Shown here in pieces: positions 34,470 through 42,652 of a stretch of DNA of 64,000 nucleotides (its first letter is position 1; every line of letters starts with the position of its first letter). Made by a program: the position numbers and the translations under genes. This DNA comes from Thermotoga sp. Ku-13t (GTDB taxonomy: Bacteria; Thermotogota; Thermotogae; Thermotogales; DSM-5069). The notes below the pieces were generated by a model, which saw only the letters and a program-made list of their open reading frames with translations, searched no databases and was not told the origin of the DNA. The DNA lies in assembly GCF_011057685.1 (NCBI RefSeq), contig NZ_LNFY01000009.1:243810-307809 (forward strand), given 5' to 3'.

Positions 34470-35644
34470 TCGAAAAGATTTTCATCAACTTTGCCAGGCG
34501 TTCCCCTTTCTACATGTATCTGCTTCTGAACATGTCGGTTCAGCCCTCACTCGAAGCGGAGAAACTTTATCTGTCTTTTAAAAATGGCAGATTCACCATC
34601 GTTTACAACCCGCGCTGGGTCGAGCGAAAGTCTGAGCAGTTCGTTGAGGCTTTCCTGCTGCACCAACTCATGCATTTGATAAATTTACATTTTCTCATCA
34701 AACCGAAGGACGATCGAGACAAGGCCATATGGGACTTGGCGATGGATGCCGCCATAAATCAGCACATTCCAGAACTGGCCGCGTTCGGTGTTCCTCTGAA
34801 CCTGCTCGTCGAAGAAGGTCACGGTGTGGACAACGAAAATCTCTTCGTTCTGCCTCCCGACTGGATGCCGGACAGGTCCGCAGAAGAATACCACACCTGG
34901 ATCCTGCAGGAGATGGAAAGACTCGGCAGATTCGATGTTCTTGTCGTTGCGGAACTGCGAGAAAACAGCCTGGATTCTCACCAGCAGATGCGTGCGTGTG
35001 ACAACGTGGACATGATGCTCGAGTTGAGTCAAAGTATGCTCTCCAAGGCTTTCAACCTGTACGGCAGAGAATTGCCCTCAGGTGTGAGAAGGATGGTGGA
35101 ACTTTCCATCCTCAAACCTGTTTTGAACTGGCGAGACACTCTCAGACGCTTTGCCGGCGTTTCCGAATACGGTGAGAGGTACATGACCCCTCTGAAACCG
35201 AACAGGCGTTACGAAGATCAGCCGGGCTGGAAAATGGAACGTGCGGCCAGGCTCGGGCTCATCGTCGACACGAGTGGTAGCATAGTTCAAGAGGAGTTGG
35301 ATGCCTTCTTCACCGAGATAGAGGCGCTGTCACGCTATGTGGACACGAGCCTGGTGCTCGTGCAGGTCGATAGAGCGGTGAATTTGAAAGTGAACTACAC
35401 CAGGGGCATGTGGAGGAACATGCAGATCGTTGGCGGAGGAGAAACGGACCTTCAACCTGCGGTGGATTACCTCGAGCACAATTACAGACCTGAAGGACTG
35501 GTGATCTTCACCGATGGATATGCGGACCTTCCAAAGGTGAGGAGGAGAGTTCTCTTCGTTCTGTCCAAGTATCACAGCGACGAGTTCTTGATGCAGGCAC
35601 GTGAGACGTACGGGCGTTCGAGTGTGGTGGTTCTGGATTGGTGA
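34466..35644 (+). CDS. VWA-like protein with degenerate metallopeptidase motif (DUF2201-like)
   Basis: 392 residues. The N-terminal part resembles DUF2201 predicted metallopeptidases: AFLLHQLMHLINLHFLI near residues 62-78, where the HExxH glutamate is a glutamine (H66-Q67-L-M-H70), then KAIWDLAMDAAINQHIPEL. The C-terminal VWA-like domain has the metal site DTSGS (about D268), GGGETDLQPAVDYL and LVIFTDGYADLP. The zinc histidines remain but hydrolysis would be impaired. Paired with the MoxR ATPase upstream (overlap 4) and a third gene downstream (overlap 7). Confidence 0.8.
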   Translation: MIEKIFINFARRSPFYMYLLLNMSVQPSLEAEKLYLSFKNGRFTIVYNPRWVERKSEQFVEAFLLHQLMHLINLHFLIKPKDDRDKAIWDLAMDAAINQHIPELAAFGVPLNLLVEEGHGVDNENLFVLPPDWMPDRSAEEYHTWILQEMERLGRFDVLVVAELRENSLDSHQQMRACDNVDMMLELSQSMLSKAFNLYGRELPSGVRRMVELSILKPVLNWRDTLRRFAGVSEYGERYMTPLKPNRRYEDQPGWKMERAARLGLIVDTSGSIVQEELDAFFTEIEALSRYVDTSLVLVQVDRAVNLKVNYTRGMWRNMQIVGGGETDLQPAVDYLEHNYRPEGLVIFTDGYADLPKVRRRVLFVLSKYHSDEFLMQARETYGRSSVVVLDW

Positions 35645-36429
35645 GCGTGGGACCAGCCAGCGTTGCGAATGAACTGAAAAGGGTGCTCGAAAGGTTCGAG
35701 GTCAGCGATTTTCTGGTTCAGATGGAGGCCTTCAGGGAGAAATTGGACCAGTACCACAGGCACGTGGTGCTCTTCTCTGCCGGAAGATCAGAGAATTTTC
35801 ACCTCTTCGTGGCAGTGGATCATCTTGGAAGAAGAGCGGTCGGTTTGTCGATCGTGAATCCTTTCGAGAAGAACTTGCCGATATACTCACTGAAGTCGCG
35901 AGTGGAAGTTGAAGACGTTTACGAACGACTGTTCTCGGTCGGTCCTACTTTTCACAGGTGTGGCATCGTGAGACTCCCGTTCGGCTTCAAGATGATCTGC
36001 GGCGTGGGCGATGAAGATTTTCTCGGCAAGGAGATCTTCAAGGAGAAGATTTATGGAGAGAGAAAACTGTCTTTCGCAGAGCTCGTTGACGAATCTATCT
36101 ACGGGCAGCTGTTGTCTTTGAACAATTCTTCAATAGACCTGATGACGGTTCGCCTGTTGGATGAAGGGATCTTATGTTTGTTGAGAGCCCCAGAGGATGT
36201 GGATAGATCGCATGTTCCCTTGCTCGCAGAGATCGCGCAGCTCCTCAAATCCAAATACAGATTCGCGTGCAAGGCAAAGTATCAGAGTATCAATTTCACT
36301 TCACCCGTTCTGGCAAGCGTTTGCATCGAGTACGAAAGGCTGTTCTCTGGTTTCGATGTGAAAAGCTTTTGCCATGAGTTGTCAAAGAAATTGATGGAAG
36401 CTTATTGGTGTGTGATAAAAACTATTTAA
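35638..36429 (+). CDS. Unknown protein, third member of the MoxR/VWA cassette
   Basis: 263 residues from TTG at 35638; GTG at 35641 or 35647 are alternatives. No known domain recognised and no membrane segment. Visible features are a charged N-terminal helix (VANELKRVLERFEVSDFLVQ), HVVLFSAGRSENFHLFVAVD, GIVRLPFGFKMICGVGDEDF and a C-terminal helix. It is probably a cytoplasmic partner or substrate adaptor of the cassette, judged only by its overlap with the VWA gene. An A-tract and hairpin follow its stop codon. Confidence 0.6.
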   Translation: MVSVGPASVANELKRVLERFEVSDFLVQMEAFREKLDQYHRHVVLFSAGRSENFHLFVAVDHLGRRAVGLSIVNPFEKNLPIYSLKSRVEVEDVYERLFSVGPTFHRCGIVRLPFGFKMICGVGDEDFLGKEIFKEKIYGERKLSFAELVDESIYGQLLSLNNSSIDLMTVRLLDEGILCLLRAPEDVDRSHVPLLAEIAQLLKSKYRFACKAKYQSINFTSPVLASVCIEYERLFSGFDVKSFCHELSKKLMEAYWCVIKTI

Positions 36430-36436
36430 AAAAAAC

Positions 36437-36625
36437 GGGGGCAGTGCCCCCAAACGTGTGAGAAGGTGCTTGTATGGGTAGAGGTTGCTGGTGGCCGTCC
36501 GCGTATTCACTTCCATGATAACATCTTCCTGAGATGTTTTTCAGTTCCTTAATCCTCGCTTCTCTACTGCGTTGCGTGGTGTAACATGTATTTCTTCTGC
36601 GTCCCGGTTTGCTCATAAGATACGT
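36437..36625 (-). ncRNA. Candidate minus-strand small RNA with terminator
   Basis: The GGGGGCAGTGCCCCC hairpin (36437-36452) is followed, on the minus strand only, by GTTTTTTTT, a good intrinsic terminator. There is no minus-strand gene upstream to use it (36754 onward is plus). Reading the minus strand from about 36625, foldings include AACATCT-CAGGA-AGATGTT (36538-36520) and GTAGAG/CTCTAC pairing. A 64-codon frame (36616-36422) exists but runs through the terminator and lacks a binding site. Promoter uncertain (TATCTT near 36622). Confidence 0.35.
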
Positions 36626-36683
36626 AGTTCGATCAGAATTGAACGATGGATGCAGATGAAAAGCGTATTCATATTTCTTGAGG

Positions 36684-36712
36684 TGTGAAACCTTGAAAAC
36701 ATGGGTTATAAT
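36684..36712 (+). promoter_or_regulatory. Possible promoter for the 36754 gene
   Basis: TATAAT at 36707-36712 (in GGGTTATAATG) with TGTGAA (36684-36689) 17 bases upstream as a weak -35. It lies about 40 bases before the GTG start. Confidence 0.45.
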
Positions 36713-36753
36713 GTGAAGTAGAGGTAAAGCAAAGATTTCAAGGGAGTGGTTCG

Positions 36754-37827
36754 GTGGAACGAGTCATCGATCTCATCATTCGTGACAGAAGCATCGAAAT
36801 CACCACTGATACACCCCTGGTGGTGATGGTGAGGGATCTGTTCTACGATGGGGACTGGCACACGATGAAGCAAGATTTGAAGGAGAAAAAGGACGTGGTC
36901 GAAGAGATCGAGAAGTGCGTTTTCATCGAGGAGAACGTGGTATTGCTGAACGAGATCATCTACGAACCTGTGTGCTTCGATGAGCTGAAACATTGGCTCG
37001 AGGAAAAGAACGTATCCCCAAAGGATTTCGTTCACGCCTCGCTGGCAGGACTTTACGATCTGGCACTAGACTACGCTGACAAAGATCTGCTCGAGGAAGC
37101 TTTCAAAGTGGTCAAGTACATGCTGGAGGTAGACAAGAATTATGCTCCCGCCTACGAACTTTATGGTTCTCTCCTCATCGAGAAGGGAGAAATAGAGCAA
37201 GGTATCAAGTATTTGGACAAAGCGATCGAGATCGATCCGTGGCTGGTGCCAGCTTACTCTTCTCTGGGAGAGGCGTATTACAACAGCGGTGATTACCTGA
37301 GGGCGGCTTCCTATTGGGAAAGGGAGATCGAGTACGCGCCGGACAACAAGCTCACCTACTTCATGCTCGCGGATGCATACAGGAAGATCAAAGCTTACGA
37401 CAAAGTCTGCGACGTCTTAGAAAGACTGTTGAAGAGAGATCCTGAAAGTATCGTGGCGATGTTCCAGCTCGTCCAAGCTTACAGGGATGCCGGAAGACTT
37501 GAAGATGCACAGCGCATCGAACAGAGGATCCTCGAAACGAGACCGACCCGTGCGGAGGATGTTGAACCCTGGGCCAGGGTTCAGCTGAAACATGGTAACT
37601 ACCAGCGTGTCCAGGAGTTTGTGAACCTGCTACCGGACACAGAAAGAATGAAACCTCACGTGAAACTGTTGTCTGCGCTTTGTGATTTAAAACAGGGAAA
37701 ACTGGAGAAGGCCAGGCAAGTGTTCCTCGAGGTCAAAGATCACAGTCCCTGGTTCCTGTACGGTAACAGGGACTTCCTGTCAGAGTTCATGAACGAGGAG
37801 GAGATGCGCGCTTGTGGCATATTTTGA
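36754..37827 (+). CDS. Tetratricopeptide-repeat protein
   Basis: 357 residues, GTG start after GGGAGTGG. No signal peptide. The first ~85 residues are unlike known domains (WHTMKQDLKEKKDVVEEIEK). TPR units follow from about 95: LYDLALDYADKDLLEEAFKV, YAPAYELYGSLLIEKGEIEQ, LVPAYSSLGEAYYNSGDYLR, KLTYFMLADAYRKIKAYDKV, SIVAMFQLVQAYRDAGRLED. A cytoplasmic scaffold is likely. Its 3' end overlaps the prepilin peptidase gene by 16 bases. Confidence 0.8.
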   Translation: MERVIDLIIRDRSIEITTDTPLVVMVRDLFYDGDWHTMKQDLKEKKDVVEEIEKCVFIEENVVLLNEIIYEPVCFDELKHWLEEKNVSPKDFVHASLAGLYDLALDYADKDLLEEAFKVVKYMLEVDKNYAPAYELYGSLLIEKGEIEQGIKYLDKAIEIDPWLVPAYSSLGEAYYNSGDYLRAASYWEREIEYAPDNKLTYFMLADAYRKIKAYDKVCDVLERLLKRDPESIVAMFQLVQAYRDAGRLEDAQRIEQRILETRPTRAEDVEPWARVQLKHGNYQRVQEFVNLLPDTERMKPHVKLLSALCDLKQGKLEKARQVFLEVKDHSPWFLYGNRDFLSEFMNEEEMRACGIF

Positions 37828-38525
37828 ACTTCGTCCTGGGAGCAATCGTAGGAAGTTTCCTGAACGTGGTGATATACAGGCTACCGAGGGGTCATTTGAG
37901 CATTCTTAGACCCGCAAGGTCGATCTGTCCGAAGTGTGGCGCACAGATCGCGTGGTACGACAACATACCCATCCTCAGTTATTTCATCTTGAGAGGAAGG
38001 TGCAGAAACTGCGGTTCTCCGATAAGTGTCAGGTACCCTCTGGTTGAAACGGTGAGTGCCCTGGCTTATCTGGCCAACTCTTTCGTACCGAACCTGGTCC
38101 TCTATTTCTCTCTGTGTTTGCTCGCCTCCTGTGCCATAGTCATGAGTTGCATCGATTTCGAATTTCTGGCCATACCCGACGTGACACTGGTTCTCAGCTG
38201 GGTTGCGGGTTTTCTGGTATGGTGGATGAAAGGCTTCCCGATCTGGAACGCTGTTGGAGCTGCTGTTGCGATGTTTCTTCTGTGGTTGCTTGGGGTTGTT
38301 TACAAAGGAGGAATGGGGGAAGGAGACATAGTCCTGATAGGGGCAATAGGGATAGGAGTGGGGTTCATTGAATCTTTCTACGTGCTCTTGGCGTCGTCTG
38401 CGTCTGCCATAATCTACGCGTTCGTGAAGGGAAAAGGAAGGCTCGATCCGAAACAAAAGATTCCCTTCGGAACCTTTCTGGCACCGACTGGGTACGCGAT
38501 CTTGCTGGTGAACTTACTTGTGTGA
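37812..38525 (+). CDS. pilD: Prepilin peptidase (type IV pilin leader peptidase)
   Basis: 237 residues, TTG start. A membrane aspartyl protease that cleaves and N-methylates prepilins. The N-terminal GSFLNVVIYRLPRG motif, zinc-type cysteine pairs CPKC (C39, C42) and CRNC (C64, C67), the CIDFEFLAIPD region (D115, D123) and GMGEGDI (D172) are all present, with about seven membrane helices. No pilin gene is in the window. Confidence 0.93.
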   Translation: MWHILNFVLGAIVGSFLNVVIYRLPRGHLSILRPARSICPKCGAQIAWYDNIPILSYFILRGRCRNCGSPISVRYPLVETVSALAYLANSFVPNLVLYFSLCLLASCAIVMSCIDFEFLAIPDVTLVLSWVAGFLVWWMKGFPIWNAVGAAVAMFLLWLLGVVYKGGMGEGDIVLIGAIGIGVGFIESFYVLLASSASAIIYAFVKGKGRLDPKQKIPFGTFLAPTGYAILLVNLLV

Positions 38526-38548
38526 GAGTGTTCTGAAGGGGGTCAGGG

Positions 38549-39040
38549 ATGGAGAAATTGAGCCTCAAATATTTTCTTGCTTTCTTTCTCTTTTCAGTGT
38601 TCGTTTCGATTCTTGTGCTTTACAAACTTTTTCCCATAAGGTATTACGATATCGTGGTCAGGAAAACTCAGGGGATCGATCCTTTACTCGTCATGGCGTT
38701 GATGAAGGTTGAGAGCGGTTTTTGTGAAGACGCAGTTTCTCCGGCTGGCGCTGTGGGATTGATGCAGCTGATGCCTTCGACGTTTTCCTGGCTGAAAGAG
38801 AGGTTCAAACTGGAAGGAGACATTCACCGAGTCGAAGACAACATCACTTTTGGTTTGCTATATTTGAGTTATCTTTTGAACCTGTACAATGGTGATCTTG
38901 AAAAGGCGCTGGCGGCCTATTACGTTGGCCCATCGAGGGTGGGAGAGCTTGAACGGGAGGCCGCCGCTTACGTTAAGAAGGTCATGAATTACTACAGAGT
39001 GTACAAGATCCTGTATTTCTGGTTGAGGTGGGGCGGTTGA
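38549..39040 (+). CDS. Lytic transglycosylase (SLT domain), membrane-anchored
   Basis: 163 residues. One N-terminal membrane segment (about 9-28), then a compact SLT domain: VMALMKVESGFCEDAVSPAG with the catalytic glutamate (E55), AVGLMQLMPSTFSWL, and a closing ALAAYYVGPSRV. Cleaves peptidoglycan glycan strands to 1,6-anhydro-MurNAc products, which AnmK (3103) could recycle. It overlaps the next gene by 4 bases. Confidence 0.92.
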   Translation: MEKLSLKYFLAFFLFSVFVSILVLYKLFPIRYYDIVVRKTQGIDPLLVMALMKVESGFCEDAVSPAGAVGLMQLMPSTFSWLKERFKLEGDIHRVEDNITFGLLYLSYLLNLYNGDLEKALAAYYVGPSRVGELEREAAAYVKKVMNYYRVYKILYFWLRWGG

Positions 39041-40566
39041 AGGTCATCAGCTTCGAAGAAATGAAGACACTTGAACGTCTGACGGAAGAATCGTTCAAGA
39101 TTCCAGCATCTTTTCTCATGGAACGTGCGGGTCTCGCGGTGGTCCTGGCGCTCGAGCAGGAGTTTGGCACGCTTTCCAACAAGTCTTTCGTGGTGCTCTG
39201 TGGCACTGGCAACAACGGTGGTGATGGCCTGGTCGCGGCGAGGAATTTGCTGGACCACACCGACATGGTCAGCTGTGTGGTTGTGGGTGAAGAGGAAAAG
39301 ATGACCAGCTTGACCCGCGAAAATTTTGAGAGGCTGAAGTCGCTCGGCGCCGATATCAAAAAGTTTGGGGTGGATATCGATCTGGACGGTCTAGCTGAGT
39401 TGATCAAGAAGAGCGATGTAGTGATAGATGCCCTGCTCGGTACCGGCACGCGCGGTGAAGTGAGAAATCCTATTCTGGACGTCATAAAGCTCGTGAACCT
39501 GTACGCGAGTTACGTTGTCTCTGTAGATCTCCCCTCCGGCGTGGAGTGTGATACGGGAAAGGCGCTCGGTATGGCCGTAAGGGCGAATCTGACCGTTACG
39601 TTCGCGTTTCCAAAGCCTTGCCACGTGCTATTTCCCGGAAGGGAACTCACCGGTAAGCTGAAGGTCGCGAGCATAGGGATACCCAGAGTCCTCTGTGAGT
39701 CCATGAATTTGAGGAGGAACATCGTCACCAGGGCAATGGTGAAGAAGATCCTGCCGGAGAGAAAGAAAGATTCTCACAAAAAAACCTTTGGCAGTCTGCT
39801 CGTGGTAGCAGGTTCTCGTCGGTATCTCGGCGCTCCTGTTCTCGCATGTTTAGGGGCACTGAGGGCTGGGTGTGGTTACGTGAGGCTGCTCAGCTGCGAA
39901 GAAGTCGGGAAACTCGCGGTTGGTCGAGAACCAGGATTGGTGTTCACGGCTATCGAGGCTGACAGCTTCTCACCGAAGGACGTCGACGTGGCGTTGAAAC
40001 TCGCGCAGGAATCGGATGCGATCGTACTGGGGCCGGGTTTGACCGATGAGCCGGGCGTGTGCGAATTCGTTGTGAACTTCTTGGAGCAGGTTGAAAAGCC
40101 TATCTTGATCGATGCGGACGGTTTGAACTGCCTTTCGCGCGATCTGAGTGTTCTTGATGCAATGAGTGCACCCATCATCATGACACCGCATCCTGGGGAG
40201 TTCGCTCGTCTGGTGAAACAACCTGTTGAGCAGGTTAGATACAACTACGTGCTTGCCGAGCAATTTGCGCATCGTTATGGTGTCACTCTGGTGCTCAAGG
40301 GAGCAACGACGATCGTCACGGATGGGAAGAACACGTATTACAATCTTACAGGAAACACTTCGCTCGCCAAGGCGGGCAGTGGTGATGTCCTTGCAGGCGT
40401 GATAGGTGGCTTTCTCGCTCAAGGTGTAACACCGCTGGAGGCCAGCATCCTTGGTGTTTACATTCACGGCCTTGCGGGTGAAAAGTACATTTCGAGTGAA
40501 GGTACGATGCTCGTCAGCGAGTTGCCGGATCTCATACCACACGCCATTGAGGAGGTGGCCAGATGA
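39037..40566 (+). CDS. nnr: Bifunctional NAD(P)H-hydrate repair enzyme (epimerase + dehydratase)
   Basis: 509 residues from TTG at 39037. Repairs NAD(P)HX formed at high temperature. The N-terminal epimerase domain (1-215) has SFLMERAGLAVVLALEQEFG and VLCGTGNNGGDGLVAARNLL. The C-terminal ADP- or ATP-dependent dehydratase domain has KKTFGSLLVVAGSRRYLGAP, IVLGPGLTDEPGV, IMTPHPGEFARLV, VLKGATTIVTDG and NTSLAKAGSGDVLAGVIGGF. The same fusion occurs in T. maritima TM0922. Confidence 0.95.
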   Translation: MKVISFEEMKTLERLTEESFKIPASFLMERAGLAVVLALEQEFGTLSNKSFVVLCGTGNNGGDGLVAARNLLDHTDMVSCVVVGEEEKMTSLTRENFERLKSLGADIKKFGVDIDLDGLAELIKKSDVVIDALLGTGTRGEVRNPILDVIKLVNLYASYVVSVDLPSGVECDTGKALGMAVRANLTVTFAFPKPCHVLFPGRELTGKLKVASIGIPRVLCESMNLRRNIVTRAMVKKILPERKKDSHKKTFGSLLVVAGSRRYLGAPVLACLGALRAGCGYVRLLSCEEVGKLAVGREPGLVFTAIEADSFSPKDVDVALKLAQESDAIVLGPGLTDEPGVCEFVVNFLEQVEKPILIDADGLNCLSRDLSVLDAMSAPIIMTPHPGEFARLVKQPVEQVRYNYVLAEQFAHRYGVTLVLKGATTIVTDGKNTYYNLTGNTSLAKAGSGDVLAGVIGGFLAQGVTPLEASILGVYIHGLAGEKYISSEGTMLVSELPDLIPHAIEEVAR

Positions 40567-41723
40567 GCGACGCCGTTGAAAGATTGGTGAGGGATTTGAT
40601 CAGGGAAAATCAACTTTCACGCGCCAGGGGAGTTCTGAGTATCTTTCACGACGATTATCCCCACCTTCTGCTCGAACTCGAGGCTGCGTCCGGGAACTGG
40701 ATGGCTGTTTTGAAAATTTACGAGCGTTTGAGCGAGGAAAAGAAGGAAGAATACAAGACACTCTACAAAACCGCCCAGGAGAGGGTAAAGGAAAACTACA
40801 AAGAGGACGTCAAAGACTCTTTCGAAGAGATGGACAGGGCGAACCTTGAAGGTGCGATGGCGATCCTGGAGGCCGTTTCCAAGTCTTATCCGGAGCTGGT
40901 AGAGGTCGTTGCCCTGAAACTGGAGCTTGCCCGCAGGAAGGGGGATAAGGCGCGCGAGAAGATCTTCGAAGAACTCCTGAGGAAGCTCGATTCTTCGCAT
41001 CCGTCCCTCTCAGGAAAAGTGGAGAGGACACAGAAAAGATCTTTCGATCTGGTGATCTTGGTCCTCATCTGCGCTACGTTGGTTTTCAGCGTCGTTGGGC
41101 TGTTACGTTCAGGACCCAGCAGAGCTGTGATCGAGACAGTCGTGAAGGAACAGATAGCACCCGTTTCTGAGAAGGTTGAAGGATTGAAAGAAACATCGAA
41201 TCAGCTGGTCCAGGGCGTGACGGACTTGGAATCGAAATTTGAAGGGATATCAAAAGCGCAGCTCGAGCTGTCACAGAGTCTTGCGGAACTGAAGCTCAGC
41301 GTGAATGACATCGTTGCGAGGATTCAGTCTGGCGAACAGAAGAGCGATGAAATCATGAACGAAATCAAGCAATTATTGGCACGAATCGATCGACTGGCTG
41401 GCACAGGTGCGACCGGCGAAAAGATCCAGTACAGCATTCATTCGAGATTCGATGTCAACACAGCGCGTTCGATCTGGTTGTTTGGATACGATCTTTACAG
41501 GAAAGGCTATTATCTAGATGCAGCAGAGATTCTCAAAAACCTGTTTGAACAGTTGAGTGAGGAAGTTTATTTCAAGGACGATGTGTATTACTATATGGGG
41601 TTGAGCTATTACTCTGAAGGTAAAAAGGATGAGGCGAAGAAAACGTTTGAAGACTTTTTGCGAAGATATCCAGAAAGTCTCTACGCACCGCACGCTAGAT
41701 ATTTTCTGAGTAAGATTGAGTGA
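40563..41723 (+). CDS. Membrane protein with TPR and coiled-coil segments
   Basis: 386 residues. The cytoplasmic N-terminal helical region (1-155) includes LLELEAASGNWMAVLKIYER and AMAILEAVSKSYPELVEVVA, TPR-like. One membrane segment at about 160-179 (DLVILVLICATLVFSVVGLL), then a coiled coil (about 195-275) and a C-terminal pair of TPRs (WLFGYDLYRKGYYLDAAEIL; YYYMGLSYYSEGKKDEAKKT) like those of CpoB/YbgF. It may act in the envelope; role unknown. Overlaps nnr and trmB by 3-4 bases. Confidence 0.7.
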   Translation: MSDAVERLVRDLIRENQLSRARGVLSIFHDDYPHLLLELEAASGNWMAVLKIYERLSEEKKEEYKTLYKTAQERVKENYKEDVKDSFEEMDRANLEGAMAILEAVSKSYPELVEVVALKLELARRKGDKAREKIFEELLRKLDSSHPSLSGKVERTQKRSFDLVILVLICATLVFSVVGLLRSGPSRAVIETVVKEQIAPVSEKVEGLKETSNQLVQGVTDLESKFEGISKAQLELSQSLAELKLSVNDIVARIQSGEQKSDEIMNEIKQLLARIDRLAGTGATGEKIQYSIHSRFDVNTARSIWLFGYDLYRKGYYLDAAEILKNLFEQLSEEVYFKDDVYYYMGLSYYSEGKKDEAKKTFEDFLRRYPESLYAPHARYFLSKIE

Positions 41724-42652
41724 TGAATCTTGGGGTCTTTTCCTACTGTATCGACGCGAGGAAACTGCCACTTCCAATAGATTGGAAAGGTTTGTTCAAC
41801 AGAGAAGCCGAGCTCGTAGTTGAGCTTGGCTTTGGTAATGGAGAATTTCTGATCGAGCTCGCCAAACGAGATCCTTCGAGGAACTACATCGGTTTTGAAA
41901 CGTCCCTCACGAGCATCGTCAAGATCCAGAAAAAGATTCACTATGGAGGTTTGAACAACGTTCTCGTTTTCATGGTTGATGGACATTTCGGTTTGAGGGA
42001 GTTCTTTGAGGACAATTCTGTGCAGGAAATCTACATAAACTTTCCCTGTCCCTGGCCCAAGAAGGCGCACGCGGAGAGAAGGTTTACAAACCAGGCTTTC
42101 GTCACGACCGTGGCCGCGGTTCTGAAAAAGGGTGGAGTGTTCCATTTGACGAGCGATGTTGAATGGTACGTTCACGATATGGCCTCGCTCATGGAGGAGA
42201 GTGGATGTTTCGGGGAAACCTCCATTCTCACGAACGATCGCATCGTGCTGGGAACACGTTACGAGAGAAAATGGTTGTCTCAGGGGAAAGTGAGTTACAC
42301 GTTGAACGCTGTCAAAACCGATCACAGAACGGTTGAGAGGTGGACCTGGGGGGAGACAACCGTGCCACACGTGCACGTCAAAGATGTGGACAGACAAAAA
42401 TTGCTCGGACTGAAGGAGCAGGTGTTCAAGCACGAACGGGGTGTGTTCGTCGTCAAGGATGTCTACACCTCGGAAAATGAATACCTGCTGAGGATCGTTT
42501 CCAACGAATCGAACTTCCAGCAGAGGTACTTCATCAGTGTCGAGAAGAAACCTGGTGGATGGCTCGTCAAGCTCGATCCAGATGCGTTCGCGTACAGAAC
42601 CTTCATCGTGAAGTTCTCTGTCAAGAAGGTCGCAGAGGTGATAAGCACTTGA
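41723..42652 (+). CDS. trmB: tRNA (guanine-N7-)-methyltransferase
   Basis: 309 residues from the ATG at 41723, clearly longer than the usual ~210-240. The SAM-binding motif VVELGFGNGEFLIELAKRDP lies near residue 32, YIGFETSLTSIVK near 55, and the tRNA motif INFPCPWPKKAHAERRF near 110, where the usual NFPDPWPK aspartate is a cysteine. The last ~95 residues (from about TVPHVHVKDVDRQKL) form an extra beta-rich domain. It makes m7G46. Overlaps gpsA by 4 bases. Confidence 0.9.
   Translation: MNLGVFSYCIDARKLPLPIDWKGLFNREAELVVELGFGNGEFLIELAKRDPSRNYIGFETSLTSIVKIQKKIHYGGLNNVLVFMVDGHFGLREFFEDNSVQEIYINFPCPWPKKAHAERRFTNQAFVTTVAAVLKKGGVFHLTSDVEWYVHDMASLMEESGCFGETSILTNDRIVLGTRYERKWLSQGKVSYTLNAVKTDHRTVERWTWGETTVPHVHVKDVDRQKLLGLKEQVFKHERGVFVVKDVYTSENEYLLRIVSNESNFQQRYFISVEKKPGGWLVKLDPDAFAYRTFIVKFSVKKVAEVIST

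Noticed and set aside
36422-36616. 64-codon minus-strand frame
   Set aside because: It runs through the terminator hairpin and the U-run into the end of the neighbouring gene and has no binding site; the region fits an RNA better.
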